From positions 11,181,385-11,245,384 of the forward strand of contig JASFXZ010000010.1 of NCBI GenBank assembly GCA_032209605.1: 64,000 bases of DNA. Direction: 5' to 3'. Shown here one piece after another: positions 61,601 through 64,000 of the stretch. The notes beneath the pieces were generated by a model. The model ran no database searches. It saw only the letters and a program-made list of their open reading frames with translations, and had not been told where the DNA came from. Made by a program: the position numbers and the translations under genes. This stretch comes from Mactromeris polynyma. Lineage: Eukaryota > Mollusca > Bivalvia > Venerida > Mactridae. The first letter of the stretch is position 1, and every line of letters begins with the position of its first letter.

Positions 61601-64000
61601 TTTATTTATATGTGTACTGATTTTGATGGTTATCAGGATGGATGAAACATAATGTTTGTTACTGGTTTCTGTAGTTGTGAGTACAATAAGAGACCATCAC
61701 ATCAAGACAGTATGTTTCTGAAAGCTATAGGACAGATGGTCGTTGCAAGATATTCTAAGGATCTGCAATGGTATAGAGCAAGGGTTGTAGCAGTCTCCGA
61801 AGAAAAAGTCAAGGTAAAGTTATTTTTCAATATACATGTACATGCTTGACTCCTGATCTGGACGTCGTGAGTTCGAGCCCCATGATTAGCAGGGTTTGAT
61901 CACGGACTTCACAATCCTTAAATTTGCCGCAAGTACTGGTTGGTAGCCAGGAAGCAGTCATCAAGAGTGATTAGTATAAGTTGTTTCACAATATTGTGCG
62001 GTGAAACATTTCCAAAGCAGCCCTCTCTCGATGAACAACCTCTCTTCAACAATAATATAAATATTCTCAATTTCAAAAAATACTGCCATTATAACCTCTC
62101 TATACCAACAACCTCTAAACAACAGCTGAAAATGTGTCGTTCAAAAGGGTGCTTCTATGGAAATAATGCACTGTACCATAATGATATTAGACTGCTACTT
62201 ATTCTTGTAGTAAAGAGACTTTGCTTATTTACTTATTGTAATTTCTTTTCTCAGTCAGCCTTTTATGTTCATTAGTCAAAGAAATCATCCTTACAACCTC
62301 ATTATCACAGTGTAAACTCTCATAGATTTCCTGTTATCATGCTGTAATCATGGTGAGCTGGACTTATTGGTTATCATTCATATAACCATGGACATATCGT
62401 ATATTTATTTAACCTCAAAAGTAATGCGTTTTTGATGTCACTTATTTCCTGTCATTAGAGTATTTTACAAATATCTTGTGGTTTCCCCGGCTGAAAGTAA
62501 AAGGATATTATGAATAATAATGAAGGGGCTAATGTTCGTATGTGCAATATCATGAAGGGGCTAATGTCTGCGTGTGCAAATTAAAGCTTAGGGGCTAATG
62601 TCCTAGGGGCTAATGTCCGTCTACTATTATGAACAGTCGTCTCCTGGTCCGATATGTCAACATTTGCATTGAATTACATTTTCTATGGAAAGAATTAGCT
62701 CGTTTTTTTCCAAAACTCTTAAGGGATTAGAGTGATAATGGTCTTAACCAAATTTGCATAATTCAAATTATCTTTAAGTAAAAATGGGGTTACCATGGCA
62801 ACCAAGCTAGAACACTAGAAAAATTGCTGTGGGTATGATCTCAGCTACAGGTATTCTATGATCTCAGCTGCAGGTATTCTATGATTTCAATTACAGGTAT
62901 TCTATGATCTCAGCTGCAGGTATTCTATGATTTCACTTACAGGTATTCTATGATCTCAGCTGCAGGTATCTCACTTACAGGTATTCTATGATCCCAGCTG
63001 CAGGTATCTCACAGGTATTCTATGATCCCAGCTGCAGGTATTCTATGATTTCACTTACAGGTATTCCATGATTTCACTTACAGGTATTCTATTATCGCAG
63101 CTGCAGGTATCTCACTTACAGGTAGTCTATGATCTCAGCTGCAGGTATCTCACTTACAGGTAGTCTATTATCGCAGCTGCTGGTATCTCACTTACAGGTA
63201 TTCTATTATCGCAGCTGCAGGTATCTCACTTACAGGTATTCTATTATCGCAGCTGCAGGTATCTCACTTACAGGTATTCTATTATCGCAGCTGCAGGTAT
63301 TCTGTGATCTCAGCTGCTGGTATCTCACTTACAGGTATTCTATGATCTCAGCTGCAGGTATTCTATGATTCCACTTACAGGTATTCTATGATCTCAGCTG
63401 CAGGTAACTCACTTACAGGTATTCTACTATTTTTTTACAGGTATTCTATGTTGACTTCGGGAATACTGAATGGTTATCAGAAGATGAGATTGCAGACATC
63501 AAACCTGAATTTCTACACTTACCATTCCAAGCTATAGAATGTTTCCTGAACATTGAATACAAACACACTGATCAGTGGTGTGAACAATCCAAGTAAGATT
63601 CCATGTTCATTCTCTTTTTGTAATGGGGTTTGAAGTCACATAAACAGCCAGGACCATGTAGTGACTGTTCCAGCAATAAGGGTGAGGGAAGACCCCCCAG
63701 TAGCCCCTTCTAGCATTATTTTGGGCCCTGTCTGTCTCCTTGGTAGAACCAATGATCTTCCGCTAGCTGGAAGCTATCCAGCTAAAAAAGAAATTCAAAG
63801 TCTGTTTTTAGTTTATAACCTGTACCTGTCGTATAATCTGTTTCCTGTATTGTAATTGTAAAGTATTAGTTCTGGACATTTAAGATTGTGTTGCTGTCGG
63901 TTTGTTTTTTTAATTCCATGCAAGACTTGTATTGAAGTTAGTATATATATATGTTTTAGGCTAGAGTTCCGTGAATTTGTGGATGGGAAGACATTGATTG
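16558..64000 (+). CDS. Multi-Tudor protein with coiled coil and CCCH zinc finger (piRNA/nuage type), 3' end outside window
   Basis: Eighteen exons (16553-16674 to 63960-64000) join with GT-AG sites and matching phases over about 4.2 kb. From ATG 16558 the product is at least 1402 aa. Residues 1-39 are a charged coiled coil. About 90-510 are Ser/Thr/Lys-rich, probably disordered. Tudor 1 core is 547-615 (YVDYGN at 583-588), Tudor 2 about 915-1060 (YIDFGD at 1004-1009). A CCCH finger uses Cys1185, Cys1194, Cys1200, His1204; Tudor 3 has YVDFGN at 1341-1346. Such extended Tudor domains bind dimethyl-arginine on PIWI proteins. RNF17/TDRD4 or Krimper-like is the best guess; no RING or MYND is seen. 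Intron 12 is 27 kb and hosts other genes. The true start may lie upstream. Confidence 0.85.
17301..17439 (+). CDS. Tudor gene exon 2
   Basis: TTCCAG acceptor; ends phase 1 before GTAATA. It reads AEWKCQQMLNIDNTSEFLSQ and ends ISAEELI, continuing the helical N-terminal region. Confidence 0.8.
17536..17745. mobile_element. TA-flanked CAGTAAAACCTC MITE
   Basis: CAGTAAAACCTCACTTAAAG begins after TA, and ATTGAGGTTTTACTG ends before TA. Inside are repeated AATAAGACCACCTCA motifs. Same family as 28712-28888, 60827-61074 and 61077-61254. Confidence 0.75.
18174..18357. mobile_element. TA-flanked CAGTCAAACCTG MITE
   Basis: The left end is CAGTCAAACCTGTGTTAAAG and the right end carries GGTCTTTACAGACAGGTTTA. 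The internal AAAGACCAC motif relates it to the CAGTAAAACCTC family. Confidence 0.6.
18747..18839 (+). CDS. Tudor gene exon 3
   Basis: TTTTAG acceptor; phase 1 to phase 1; donor GTGAGT. It encodes NAGFEESTDDETISWSAEKT, an acidic low-complexity linker. Confidence 0.78.
19045..19250. mobile_element. MITE with CAGCCATTTTGATAGGCA ends
   Basis: CAGCCATTTTGATAGGCA (about 19070) is mirrored by TGCCTATCAATGTGGCTG (about 19207-19224). A related copy lies at 32177-32455. Confidence 0.55.
19646..19822. mobile_element. Hairpin MITE in Tudor intron 3
   Basis: ACATGTGATGTCA near 19675 pairs with TGACGTCACATGT near 19780, and GGAAAAC pairs with GTTTTCTGG at the ends. The arms are imperfect over about 70 bp each. 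Confidence 0.5.
19913..21146 (+). CDS. Tudor gene exon 4 (long disordered linker, start of Tudor 1)
   Basis: Acceptor TTTCAG, donor GTAAAG; 1,234 nt. Most is Ser/Thr/Lys/Asn-rich with a basic TRKKKSKKKGTK patch. Its last 30 residues (PVIVSEIVSPWCFFVQRNGP) match the first beta strands of an extended Tudor domain. Confidence 0.9.
21178..21357. mobile_element. CAGGGTTTTCCC-type MITE
   Basis: CAGGGTTTTCCCTAGG starts the copy, followed by GGGGTCCTTAGTAAATTTGT-like sequence and GGGATGCACA. A sister copy is at 31795-31960 and ends AGGGAAATCCCTG. Confidence 0.5.
21735..21868 (+). CDS. Tudor gene exon 5 (Tudor 1)
   Basis: Acceptor TTTCAG; split Cys codon with exon 4; donor GTAAAT. IGALCLARYSRDVTYYRAYI is the first half of a Tudor barrel with aromatic-cage tyrosines. 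Confidence 0.9.
22241..22909. mobile_element. hAT element with perfect 8-bp target duplication
   Basis: Termini CAGGGTTTTGTG and CATAGAAAACCCTG are flanked on both sides by CCTCCAAA (22233-22240 and 22910-22917). An 8-bp duplication and CAGGG ends are hAT hallmarks. The 669-bp body carries a minus-strand zinc-finger frame but no catalytic domain, so it is an internally deleted derivative. Confidence 0.85.
22275..22589 (-). pseudogene. hAT transposase N-terminal zinc finger (ZNF862-like), truncated
   Basis: The frame encodes SWLSKYQWLHIKNGQMKCHP, then C-x2-C (CHPC), NFHSSTLIRHQQINSH and the final His pair. This order (ESWL..Y.WL, CxxC, NF..STL..H..S..H) is the TTF-like finger of hAT transposases and derived proteins such as ZNF862. 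It stops at 22275 inside the element. The rest of the transposase is missing. Confidence 0.65.
23237..23373 (+). CDS. Tudor gene exon 6 (Tudor 1 core)
   Basis: TGACAG acceptor, GTATGT donor, ends phase 0. VLYVDYGNRERVKTKDLRAL is the diagnostic second half of a Tudor domain, and QAICCAL follows as in extended Tudor folds. Confidence 0.93.
23574..24953. repeat. 13-bp minisatellite (about 106 units)
   Basis: Tandem CCTATAATATCCA units with variants ATACCCG, ATGTCCA, ACATCCA and CTACAATATCCA. It occupies most of intron 6 of the Tudor gene. Blocks of ACATCCA variants cluster at 24150-24550, suggesting local spread. Confidence 0.95.
25114..25327 (+). CDS. Tudor gene exon 7
   Basis: TTATAG acceptor, donor GTAATG; starts phase 0. 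VMPCNKYCVWAEDDVNLFRQ is the C-terminal part of extended Tudor 1. The donor lies inside the target duplication of the MITE that follows. Confidence 0.85.
25336..25745. mobile_element. hAT-type MITE directly behind exon 7
   Basis: Ends TAGTGATGTCAAC and GTTGACATGCCTA. Flanks GTAATGAT (25328-25335) and TTAATGAT (25746-25753) agree at 7 of 8 bases. AT-rich ATTCGAATATTCG palindromes fill it. A relative is at 37502-37805. Confidence 0.65.
25789..25965. mobile_element. TA-flanked MITE (CAGTGATACCCC)
   Basis: Starts after TA with CAGTGATACCCCAG and ends GAGTGAGGGTTCACTG. Internal GGTCTTA motifs relate it to the CAGTAAAACCTC family. Confidence 0.55.
26533..27062 (+). CDS. Tudor gene exon 8 (linker)
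   Basis: Acceptor TTGTAG, donor GTAAGT. It begins AELMIQAKRARHVDLPEQIG and becomes Lys/Ser/Glu-rich to KEEIT. It links Tudor 1 and Tudor 2. Confidence 0.85.
27529..27878 (+). CDS. Tudor gene exon 9 (Tudor 2 start)
   Basis: Acceptor TTGCAG, donor GTATGA, ends phase 2. VMLSHVKTPKEFYVHVISQQ is the staphylococcal-nuclease-like lead of an extended Tudor domain; KLCCAQFQEDNNFYR opens the barrel. Confidence 0.9.
28380..28688 (+). CDS. Tudor gene exon 10 (Tudor 2 core)
   Basis: Acceptor TTACAG, donor GTATGG. YILIHYIDFGDEEWLPRKRI is a Tudor core with D/F/G/D in the cage strand, followed by PRLALKCDLVYIKPV. Confidence 0.92.
28712..28888. mobile_element. TA-flanked CAGTAAAACCTC MITE
   Basis: CAGTAAAACCTCAATAGTAA at the left and TAAGTGAGGTTTAACTG at the right, each bordered by TA. 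Starts 24 bp after the exon 10 donor. Confidence 0.75.
29445..29599 (+). CDS. Tudor gene exon 11
   Basis: Acceptor TTTCAG, donor GTACAG, phases 2 in and 1 out. MPSLGVLLVDYTGPEEVCIN and DLINEGVAAL end extended Tudor 2; the INxxLVxxGLA-like ending is usual for this fold. Confidence 0.87.
29669..30981. mobile_element. TA-flanked pogo/Tigger-like element with nested SINE
   Basis: Ends CAGTTAAACTTCGGTAACTC and, inverted, CAGTTAAACTTCGA, flanked by TA. CTCGAG motifs recur near both ends. At 1.3 kb it is the largest of its group here. No transposase frame survives. Confidence 0.65.
30140..30412 (-). repeat. tRNA-derived SINE
   Basis: On the minus strand from 30412 a tRNA-like head reads GTGGTCCAGTGGTAAAACGC, anticodon region CTTGTAATCC and GGTTCGATTCCCC (B box). 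A body follows with ACTTTAAAAACCGAGGTCCC and CACGT(T)AAAGAACC-type sequence. The T-arm stem does not pair well, so it is not a functional tRNA. Confidence 0.75.
31005..31190 (-). repeat. Dispersed repeat, inverted copy of 10640-10900
   Basis: GTTGCTACAGGGAACGCCAC, GACAATGCCTCC and GGTTGACCATAAGGA are the reverse complements of landmarks at 10640-10900. Confidence 0.65.
31795..31960. mobile_element. CAGGGTTTTCCC-type MITE, second copy
   Basis: Starts CAGGGTTTTCCCAG and ends CAGGGAAATCCCTG. Internal GGGTCCTTAGTACATTTGTA and GGGATGCACA match the copy at 21178. Confidence 0.6.
32012..32128 (+). CDS. Tudor gene exon 12
   Basis: Acceptor TTACAG, donor GTAAGT, phase 1 both sides. Acidic ETHEPDGLDTWNPMEEDFFS and DTDDVGVATTGY form the linker before the zinc finger. 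A 27-kb intron follows. Confidence 0.78.
32177..32455. mobile_element. MITE, relative of 19045-19250
   Basis: CTCCCTTGTTCT plus GGCCATATTGATAGGCAAA on the left is mirrored by TTGTCTATCAAAATGGCGG and AGAACAAGGGACG on the right. Confidence 0.6.
32838..32902. repeat. Perfect 26-bp palindrome arms
   Basis: Arm 32838-32863 is the exact reverse complement of 32877-32902, with a 13-base AT loop. It contains the 8-bp core TACAGCTGTA-type centre in each arm. It directly abuts the TA-flanked MITE that begins at 32902. Confidence 0.85.
32902..33068. mobile_element. TA-flanked MITE (CAGATGAACCTC)
   Basis: Starts CAGATGAACCTCTTTTATTC and ends GAACGAGGTCCGACTG, with TA on the right and GTA on the left. 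Same terminal pattern as the other CAGT...AACCTC elements. Confidence 0.6.
33069..34083. other. AT-rich intronic stretch, nothing recognised
   Basis: No exon-like frame or clear repeat was found between the MITE and the GPCR stop codon. It probably includes the GPCR 3' untranslated region, since AATAAA-like signals on the minus strand are frequent. Confidence 0.4.
34084..35283 (-). CDS. Class A (rhodopsin-like) GPCR, atypical, intronless coding exon
   Basis: A 399-aa seven-helix plasma-membrane receptor in one exon, ATG 35283, stop at 34084. The N-terminus has several NxS/T sites (Asn2, Asn11, Asn22, Asn28). Helix landmarks: Asn60 (1.50), Asp88 (2.50), Cys112 pairing with Cys185, Trp164 (4.50), CYLP at 258-261 (CWxP). 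SLILGFLPQMGWN in TM4/ECL2 resembles the LPA/S1P, cannabinoid and adenosine receptor group. Odd points: the DRY position reads E-T-Y (136-138), lacking the arginine, and NPxxY in TM7 is replaced by VRSFLTAL. The Ser/Thr-rich tail (about 310-399) could take arrestin phosphorylation. It lies antisense in Tudor intron 12. Ligand unknown. Confidence 0.88.
   Translation of the reverse strand: MNETRNNNNSNNTVLVFFDEFNSSNAYNTSELYIYGFDKNSIVNILYGLMALSVFTIIANIWVLKCSNTPRVGHSTILVFIQSLCASDILIGLFGVFKSFQLQNRDKVLFNCFLPESIFVSASTAACLTFLWLNTETYLRLAKPFCSLMRMDKHNTTAATILLWNVSLILGFLPQMGWNNEEFACNMFLFYTAPYIACVSSVWLISILGCSYYQALLYRTREKIKHNRNFLSSNSLEFKQYNHLFIMLYNDIIIFTLCYLPCVTYIIFYSINDRHKNDVMVNINLVFFLPLFLVRSFLTALIHRYRTVQIQRLMCTVSRAISTSRRGANITGSCDTLSLSNVPDINDWNMNSNTSTVYTINGRTILPTGQTHQPLSAQVSTITTVTEVEEISESHDTKL
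35400..36164. repeat. 25-bp minisatellite (about 30 units)
   Basis: Units of GAGTAACGGCCTCTCGCCCT plus CTCTA with A/G changes (AACAGCC) and a few truncated copies. The region before it reads TACAGTGCAACCTGTGGAGA, like a TA-flanked MITE end. It lies about 100 bp upstream of the GPCR start codon. Confidence 0.95.
36298..36658 (+). repeat. Dispersed repeat, copy of 14440-14712
   Basis: Shares ATCTGGCTCATCTGAACATA, CATTGGCTAAAACATCTC and AACAAATGAACAAAAAATGA with the first copy. It has about 90 extra bases in the middle. Confidence 0.6.
36816..37173. mobile_element. hAT-like MITE (CAGGGGCGTAGC)
   Basis: The left end reads CAGGGGCGTAGCTAGGCC and the right end GCAGCTACGCTACTG. GTACGCAC also recurs inverted near the ends. 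No clean target duplication was seen. Confidence 0.5.
37502..37805. mobile_element. hAT MITE with TAGGGATG ends
   Basis: TAGGGATGTCAACGAATGGC at the left and GTCGATTACATCCCTA at the right. Flanks CTTTTTAC (37494-37501) and CTTTTTAT (37806-37813) match at 7 of 8. The left half resembles the MITE at 25336. Confidence 0.7.
37914..38170. mobile_element. Degenerate TA-family MITE with nested hairpin
   Basis: The right end TTAAGGTTTCACTG and internal AATAAGACCA motifs place it in the CAGTAAAACCTC family; the left end is worn (CTAGAGCCAAACCTCACC). A separate hairpin (37978-38044) sits inside. Confidence 0.5.
37978..38044. repeat. Short hairpin, arms about 28 bp
   Basis: GTTCAGCGCAAGACTA and AACTCCTAT on the left pair with ATAGGAGTT and TAGTCTTGCACTGAAC on the right around a TATTTA loop. 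A sister hairpin is at 44477-44553. Confidence 0.65.
39541..43051. other. Core of the long-inverted-repeat element
   Basis: AT-rich. It holds a repeat shared with 11370-11770 (at 40735-41140) and, from 42295, three or so degenerate units around CCAGGTGCACAACT and ACATGCTG..TAACATTCC. A minus-strand frame near 41465-41600 (MDVMVLGSYFWNTLSKDGLE) is short and unrecognised. Confidence 0.45.
42295..43040 (+). repeat. Degenerate direct repeats (GGTGCACAACTTCACATG units)
   Basis: GGTGCACAACTTCACATGCT, GGATGCACAACCTCACATGC and GGTGCACAACTGCTCATTCT start successive units of roughly 180-350 bp. The first also carries TTGTCACAAAAGCAAGGGC as at 3779. The 139-codon plus-strand frame here is repeat-derived. 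Confidence 0.5.
44477..44553. repeat. Short hairpin, sister of 37978-38044
   Basis: GGGCTCAGCGCAACA pairs with TGTTGCGTTGAGCCC, and GTAACT with AGTTAC, around a TATTTTTA loop. Stem base CTCAGCGCAA and loop design match the other hairpin. Confidence 0.65.
44981..45765. repeat. 22-bp minisatellite (about 35 units)
   Basis: Units of CTAACTTTCCATGTACACTG plus TC with variants GTGCAATG, GATGCACA and TTTTCATG. A gradient of variants runs left to right, typical of old unequal exchange. Confidence 0.93.
46398..46461. repeat. 43-bp tandem unit, left copies (1.5 units)
   Basis: CTTCAAACACGTGTCATTTT followed by AACAAAGGCAATGAAATAAA and the start of another unit. The same unit forms an array at 54279-54472. 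Confidence 0.75.
47150..47215 (+). promoter_or_regulatory. Promoter-like cluster: CRE and YY1 sites
   Basis: TGACGTCA at 47177-47184 is a full cAMP-response palindrome. AAATATGGCGG about ten bases on matches the YY1 initiator-proximal motif. It lies 1.1 kb upstream of the first coding exon of the broken OB-fold gene, which begins at a splice acceptor and so needs an upstream exon. The assignment is inferred from motifs and position. Confidence 0.35.
48323..50783 (+). pseudogene. Broken three-exon gene, possible OB-fold/ssDNA-binding protein
   Basis: Exons 48323-48747, 49374-49589 and 50574-50783 have good acceptors and donors and, ignoring lesions, encode about 280 aa. It starts MSAINDLFDKRDSGPYSKPL. 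Middle parts read KKRVSICGRLVQ, EEAKRTVKVKGEDVEIKVVT, KAKVTLWREAADADINTGYF and ISVTDVVVNVF, a beta-rich pattern like RPA-type OB folds. The third exon ends FVKRGAVH then TAG 50781. Three lesions: in-frame TAA at 48419, a one-base-type frameshift near 48550, and TAG at 49587 where a donor-adjacent CAG is expected. Retained introns show a duplicated copy, not a retrocopy. The fold is inferred. Confidence 0.7.
50784..54245. other. Very AT-rich stretch, no gene recognised
   Basis: This may include the 3' untranslated region of the broken gene. A 156-codon plus-strand frame (52497-52967) is hydrophobic and Ile/Phe/Cys-rich with no splice or family signal. CCTTAAAGGTTGTGATTTGC near 54048 resembles CTTAAAGGTTGTAAATCGCA near 49066. 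Confidence 0.45.
54279..54472. repeat. 43-bp tandem array (about 4.5 units)
   Basis: AACAAAGGCAATGAAATAAA then AACTTCAAACACGTGTCATT then TTT, repeated with C/T changes at ACACGTG. Same unit as 46398-46461. Confidence 0.9.
54473..55740. other. Intronic stretch without recognised gene
   Basis: Only weak similarity is seen: CTGCGTATTAGTAGTTGAAA near 54649 resembles CTGCGTATTAATGGCTGAAA near 46136. No exon was found. Confidence 0.4.
55741..57795. repeat. 28-bp satellite array (about 73 units)
   Basis: Units of ATATCTGACATAATTATGCC plus AACATAAC. Main variants are ATGAGCATGCC, ATAATGTAACACAATTATGC and CAGATCTAAC. A homogeneous block of GACATGAGCATGCC units spans 57170-57410. Because 28 is not a multiple of three, all minus-strand frames stay open through that block. 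Confidence 0.96.
58543..58618 (-). repeat. tRNA-Arg-like SINE head
   Basis: On the minus strand: TTAACGCGTGGTTAACGCTG, CTGACTACGAATCC (ACG at the anticodon position) and GTGGGTTCGATCCC (B box). Anticodon and T-arm stems pair poorly, so it is a tRNA-derived repeat. Confidence 0.55.
58821..59146. mobile_element. TA-flanked CAGTAGAACTTCGAA element
   Basis: CAGTAGAACTTCGAAACTTC begins after TA and GGTTTCGAAGTTTTACTG ends before TA. The terminus is the same type as 29669-30981. Ends 70 bp before Tudor exon 13. Confidence 0.7.
59216..59314 (+). CDS. Tudor gene exon 13 (CCCH zinc finger)
   Basis: Acceptor TTCACAG, donor GTTTGT, phase 1 both sides. It reads EDDTNICRFFSSGRTCWRGE then RCPYRHVQVHS: C-x8-C-x5-C-x3-H, an exact CCCH finger of the RNA-binding type. 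The frame is fixed by exon 12 and exon 14 phases. Another frame is also open across the exon but gives no motif. Confidence 0.88.
59528..59748 (+). repeat. tRNA-derived SINE, 5' truncated
   Basis: Starts at the B box GGGTTCGATTCCCGG, continues with TCCAGGAAAAACTGGTTAGG and CCGCCGTATATAACTGAAAT, and ends in GGCGTTAAACCC with an A-rich tail. The tail matches 1990-2075. It ends 30 bp before exon 14. Confidence 0.75.
59778..59963 (+). CDS. Tudor gene exon 14
   Basis: Acceptor TCTCAG, donor GTAATG, phase 1 both sides. It includes SWVAMEITTILSPSHFYAIL, the lead strands of extended Tudor 3. Confidence 0.87.
60040..60510. repeat. Higher-order repeat, 121-122 bp units of four ~30-bp blocks
   Basis: The set TATGTTAGGTTACGCCTATA, AACTTGTGTGTTAGGTTATG, AACATTATGTTAG and AACCCAAATATGTAAGGTCA recurs as an ordered block at about 60061, 60182 and 60304. 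Only three full copies exist. Confidence 0.8.
60827..61074. mobile_element. TA-flanked CAGTAAAACCTC MITE
   Basis: CAGTAAAACCTCAATAAGGA to TTAAGTGAGGTTTTGATG, TA on both sides. The right half holds six tandem GGTCCTATTATTGAGGT-like units. Confidence 0.72.
61077..61254. mobile_element. TA-flanked MITE, head-to-tail with the previous one
   Basis: CAGCAAAACATCACTTAACG to ACTGAGATCTTATTG. It shares the TA at 61075-61076 with the neighbouring element. Confidence 0.65.
61282..61342 (+). CDS. Tudor gene exon 15
   Basis: Acceptor ACACAG, donor GTTTAC. A 61-nt exon encoding GCMAVTGTEETLDDLLAALS with split end codons; the helix lies before the Tudor 3 barrel. Confidence 0.75.
61675..61813 (+). CDS. 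Tudor gene exon 16 (Tudor 3)
   Basis: Acceptor CTGTAG, donor GTAAAG, ends phase 0. GQMVVARYSKDLQWYRARVV is a textbook Tudor first half. Confidence 0.92.
61840..61990 (+). repeat. SINE copy (same family as 15110-15235)
   Basis: B-box-like GTGAGTTCGAGCCCC, then GGGTTTGATCACGGACTTCA, GCCAGGAAGCAGTCATCAAG and AGTGATTAGTATAAGTTG. Truncated head. Confidence 0.6.
62515..62635. repeat. Short repeats of GGGGCTAATGT
   Basis: GGGGCTAATGT occurs four times within about 100 bases, twice preceded by ATGAAG. Function unknown. Confidence 0.5.
62830..63440. repeat. Splice-acceptor-derived minisatellite (23- and 15-bp units)
   Basis: Units CAGGTATTCTATGATCTCAG plus CTG alternate with shorter ATCTCACTTACAGGT units. 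Each copy contains TTACAGGTATTCTAT or GCAGGTATTCTATG. The array runs into the real acceptor of exon 17, whose junction reads TTACAG/GTATTCTATG. Confidence 0.9.
63441..63592 (+). CDS. Tudor gene exon 17 (Tudor 3 core)
   Basis: Acceptor TTACAG, donor GTAAGA. VFYVDFGNTEWLSEDEIADI carries the Tudor core, then LPFQAIECFLNIEY. It is the exon whose 5' end has been copied into the upstream minisatellite. Confidence 0.93.
63960..64000 (+). CDS. Tudor gene exon 18, cut by window end
   Basis: Acceptor TTTTAG; phase 2 entry completes a Lys codon. LEFREFVDGKTLI is the start of the helix after the Tudor 3 barrel. More exons must follow. Confidence 0.82.

Overview
The window is AT-rich eukaryotic nuclear DNA. 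Genes are split by GT-AG introns. Transposable elements and minisatellites fill the introns, and the short interspersed repeats end in tails of a type I associate with bivalves. The host is most likely a bivalve mollusc or another lophotrochozoan. The taxon is inferred; no rRNA or mitochondrial marker is present.

Left end (1-9.6 kb). A decayed ZBED/hAT coding fragment (57-470) is followed by a TA-flanked pogo/Tigger-like element (1597-2320). A complete five-exon minus-strand FAM8A1 orthologue (RDD membrane domain, 317 aa, ER-associated degradation) spans 9575-2857. Its first intron is almost entirely one nested transposon (5906-9019) with a 9-bp target duplication.

Middle left (9.6-32.1 kb). 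A long-inverted-repeat element (9643-12830) begins about 70 bp upstream of the FAM8A1 start codon. Eighteen plus-strand exons from 16553 to the window end join in a single phase-consistent frame. They encode at least 1402 aa of a Tudor-domain protein: coiled coil, Ser/Lys-rich linker, Tudor 1, linker, Tudor 2, a CCCH zinc finger and Tudor 3. This architecture points to piRNA-pathway/nuage Tudor proteins (RNF17/TDRD4 or Krimper type). The 3' end lies outside the window, and exons upstream of 16553 could not be found. Its introns hold a hAT insertion with a perfect 8-bp duplication (22241-22909), a hAT MITE sitting at a splice donor, about 1.4 kb of a 13-bp minisatellite, and many TA-flanked MITEs.

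Giant intron (32129-59215). The 27-kb intron 12 of the Tudor gene contains an antisense intronless class A GPCR (35283-34084) and a 25-bp minisatellite. It also holds a 5.9-kb element with 1.2-kb inverted repeats (38355-44253), a 22-bp minisatellite, and a broken three-exon OB-fold-like gene (48323-50783). That broken gene lies in a 7.8-kb segment bracketed by short inverted ends and a 43-bp repeat. A 2-kb, 28-bp satellite follows (55741-57795).

Right end (59.2-64 kb). The CCCH finger and third Tudor domain are encoded here. A minisatellite directly upstream of exon 17 is built from copies of that exon's own splice acceptor.

Two genes are well supported (FAM8A1 and the GPCR), one is well supported but incomplete (Tudor), and one is a pseudogene. 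Most of the remaining sequence is repeats. All calls come from reading the sequence; no database search was run.
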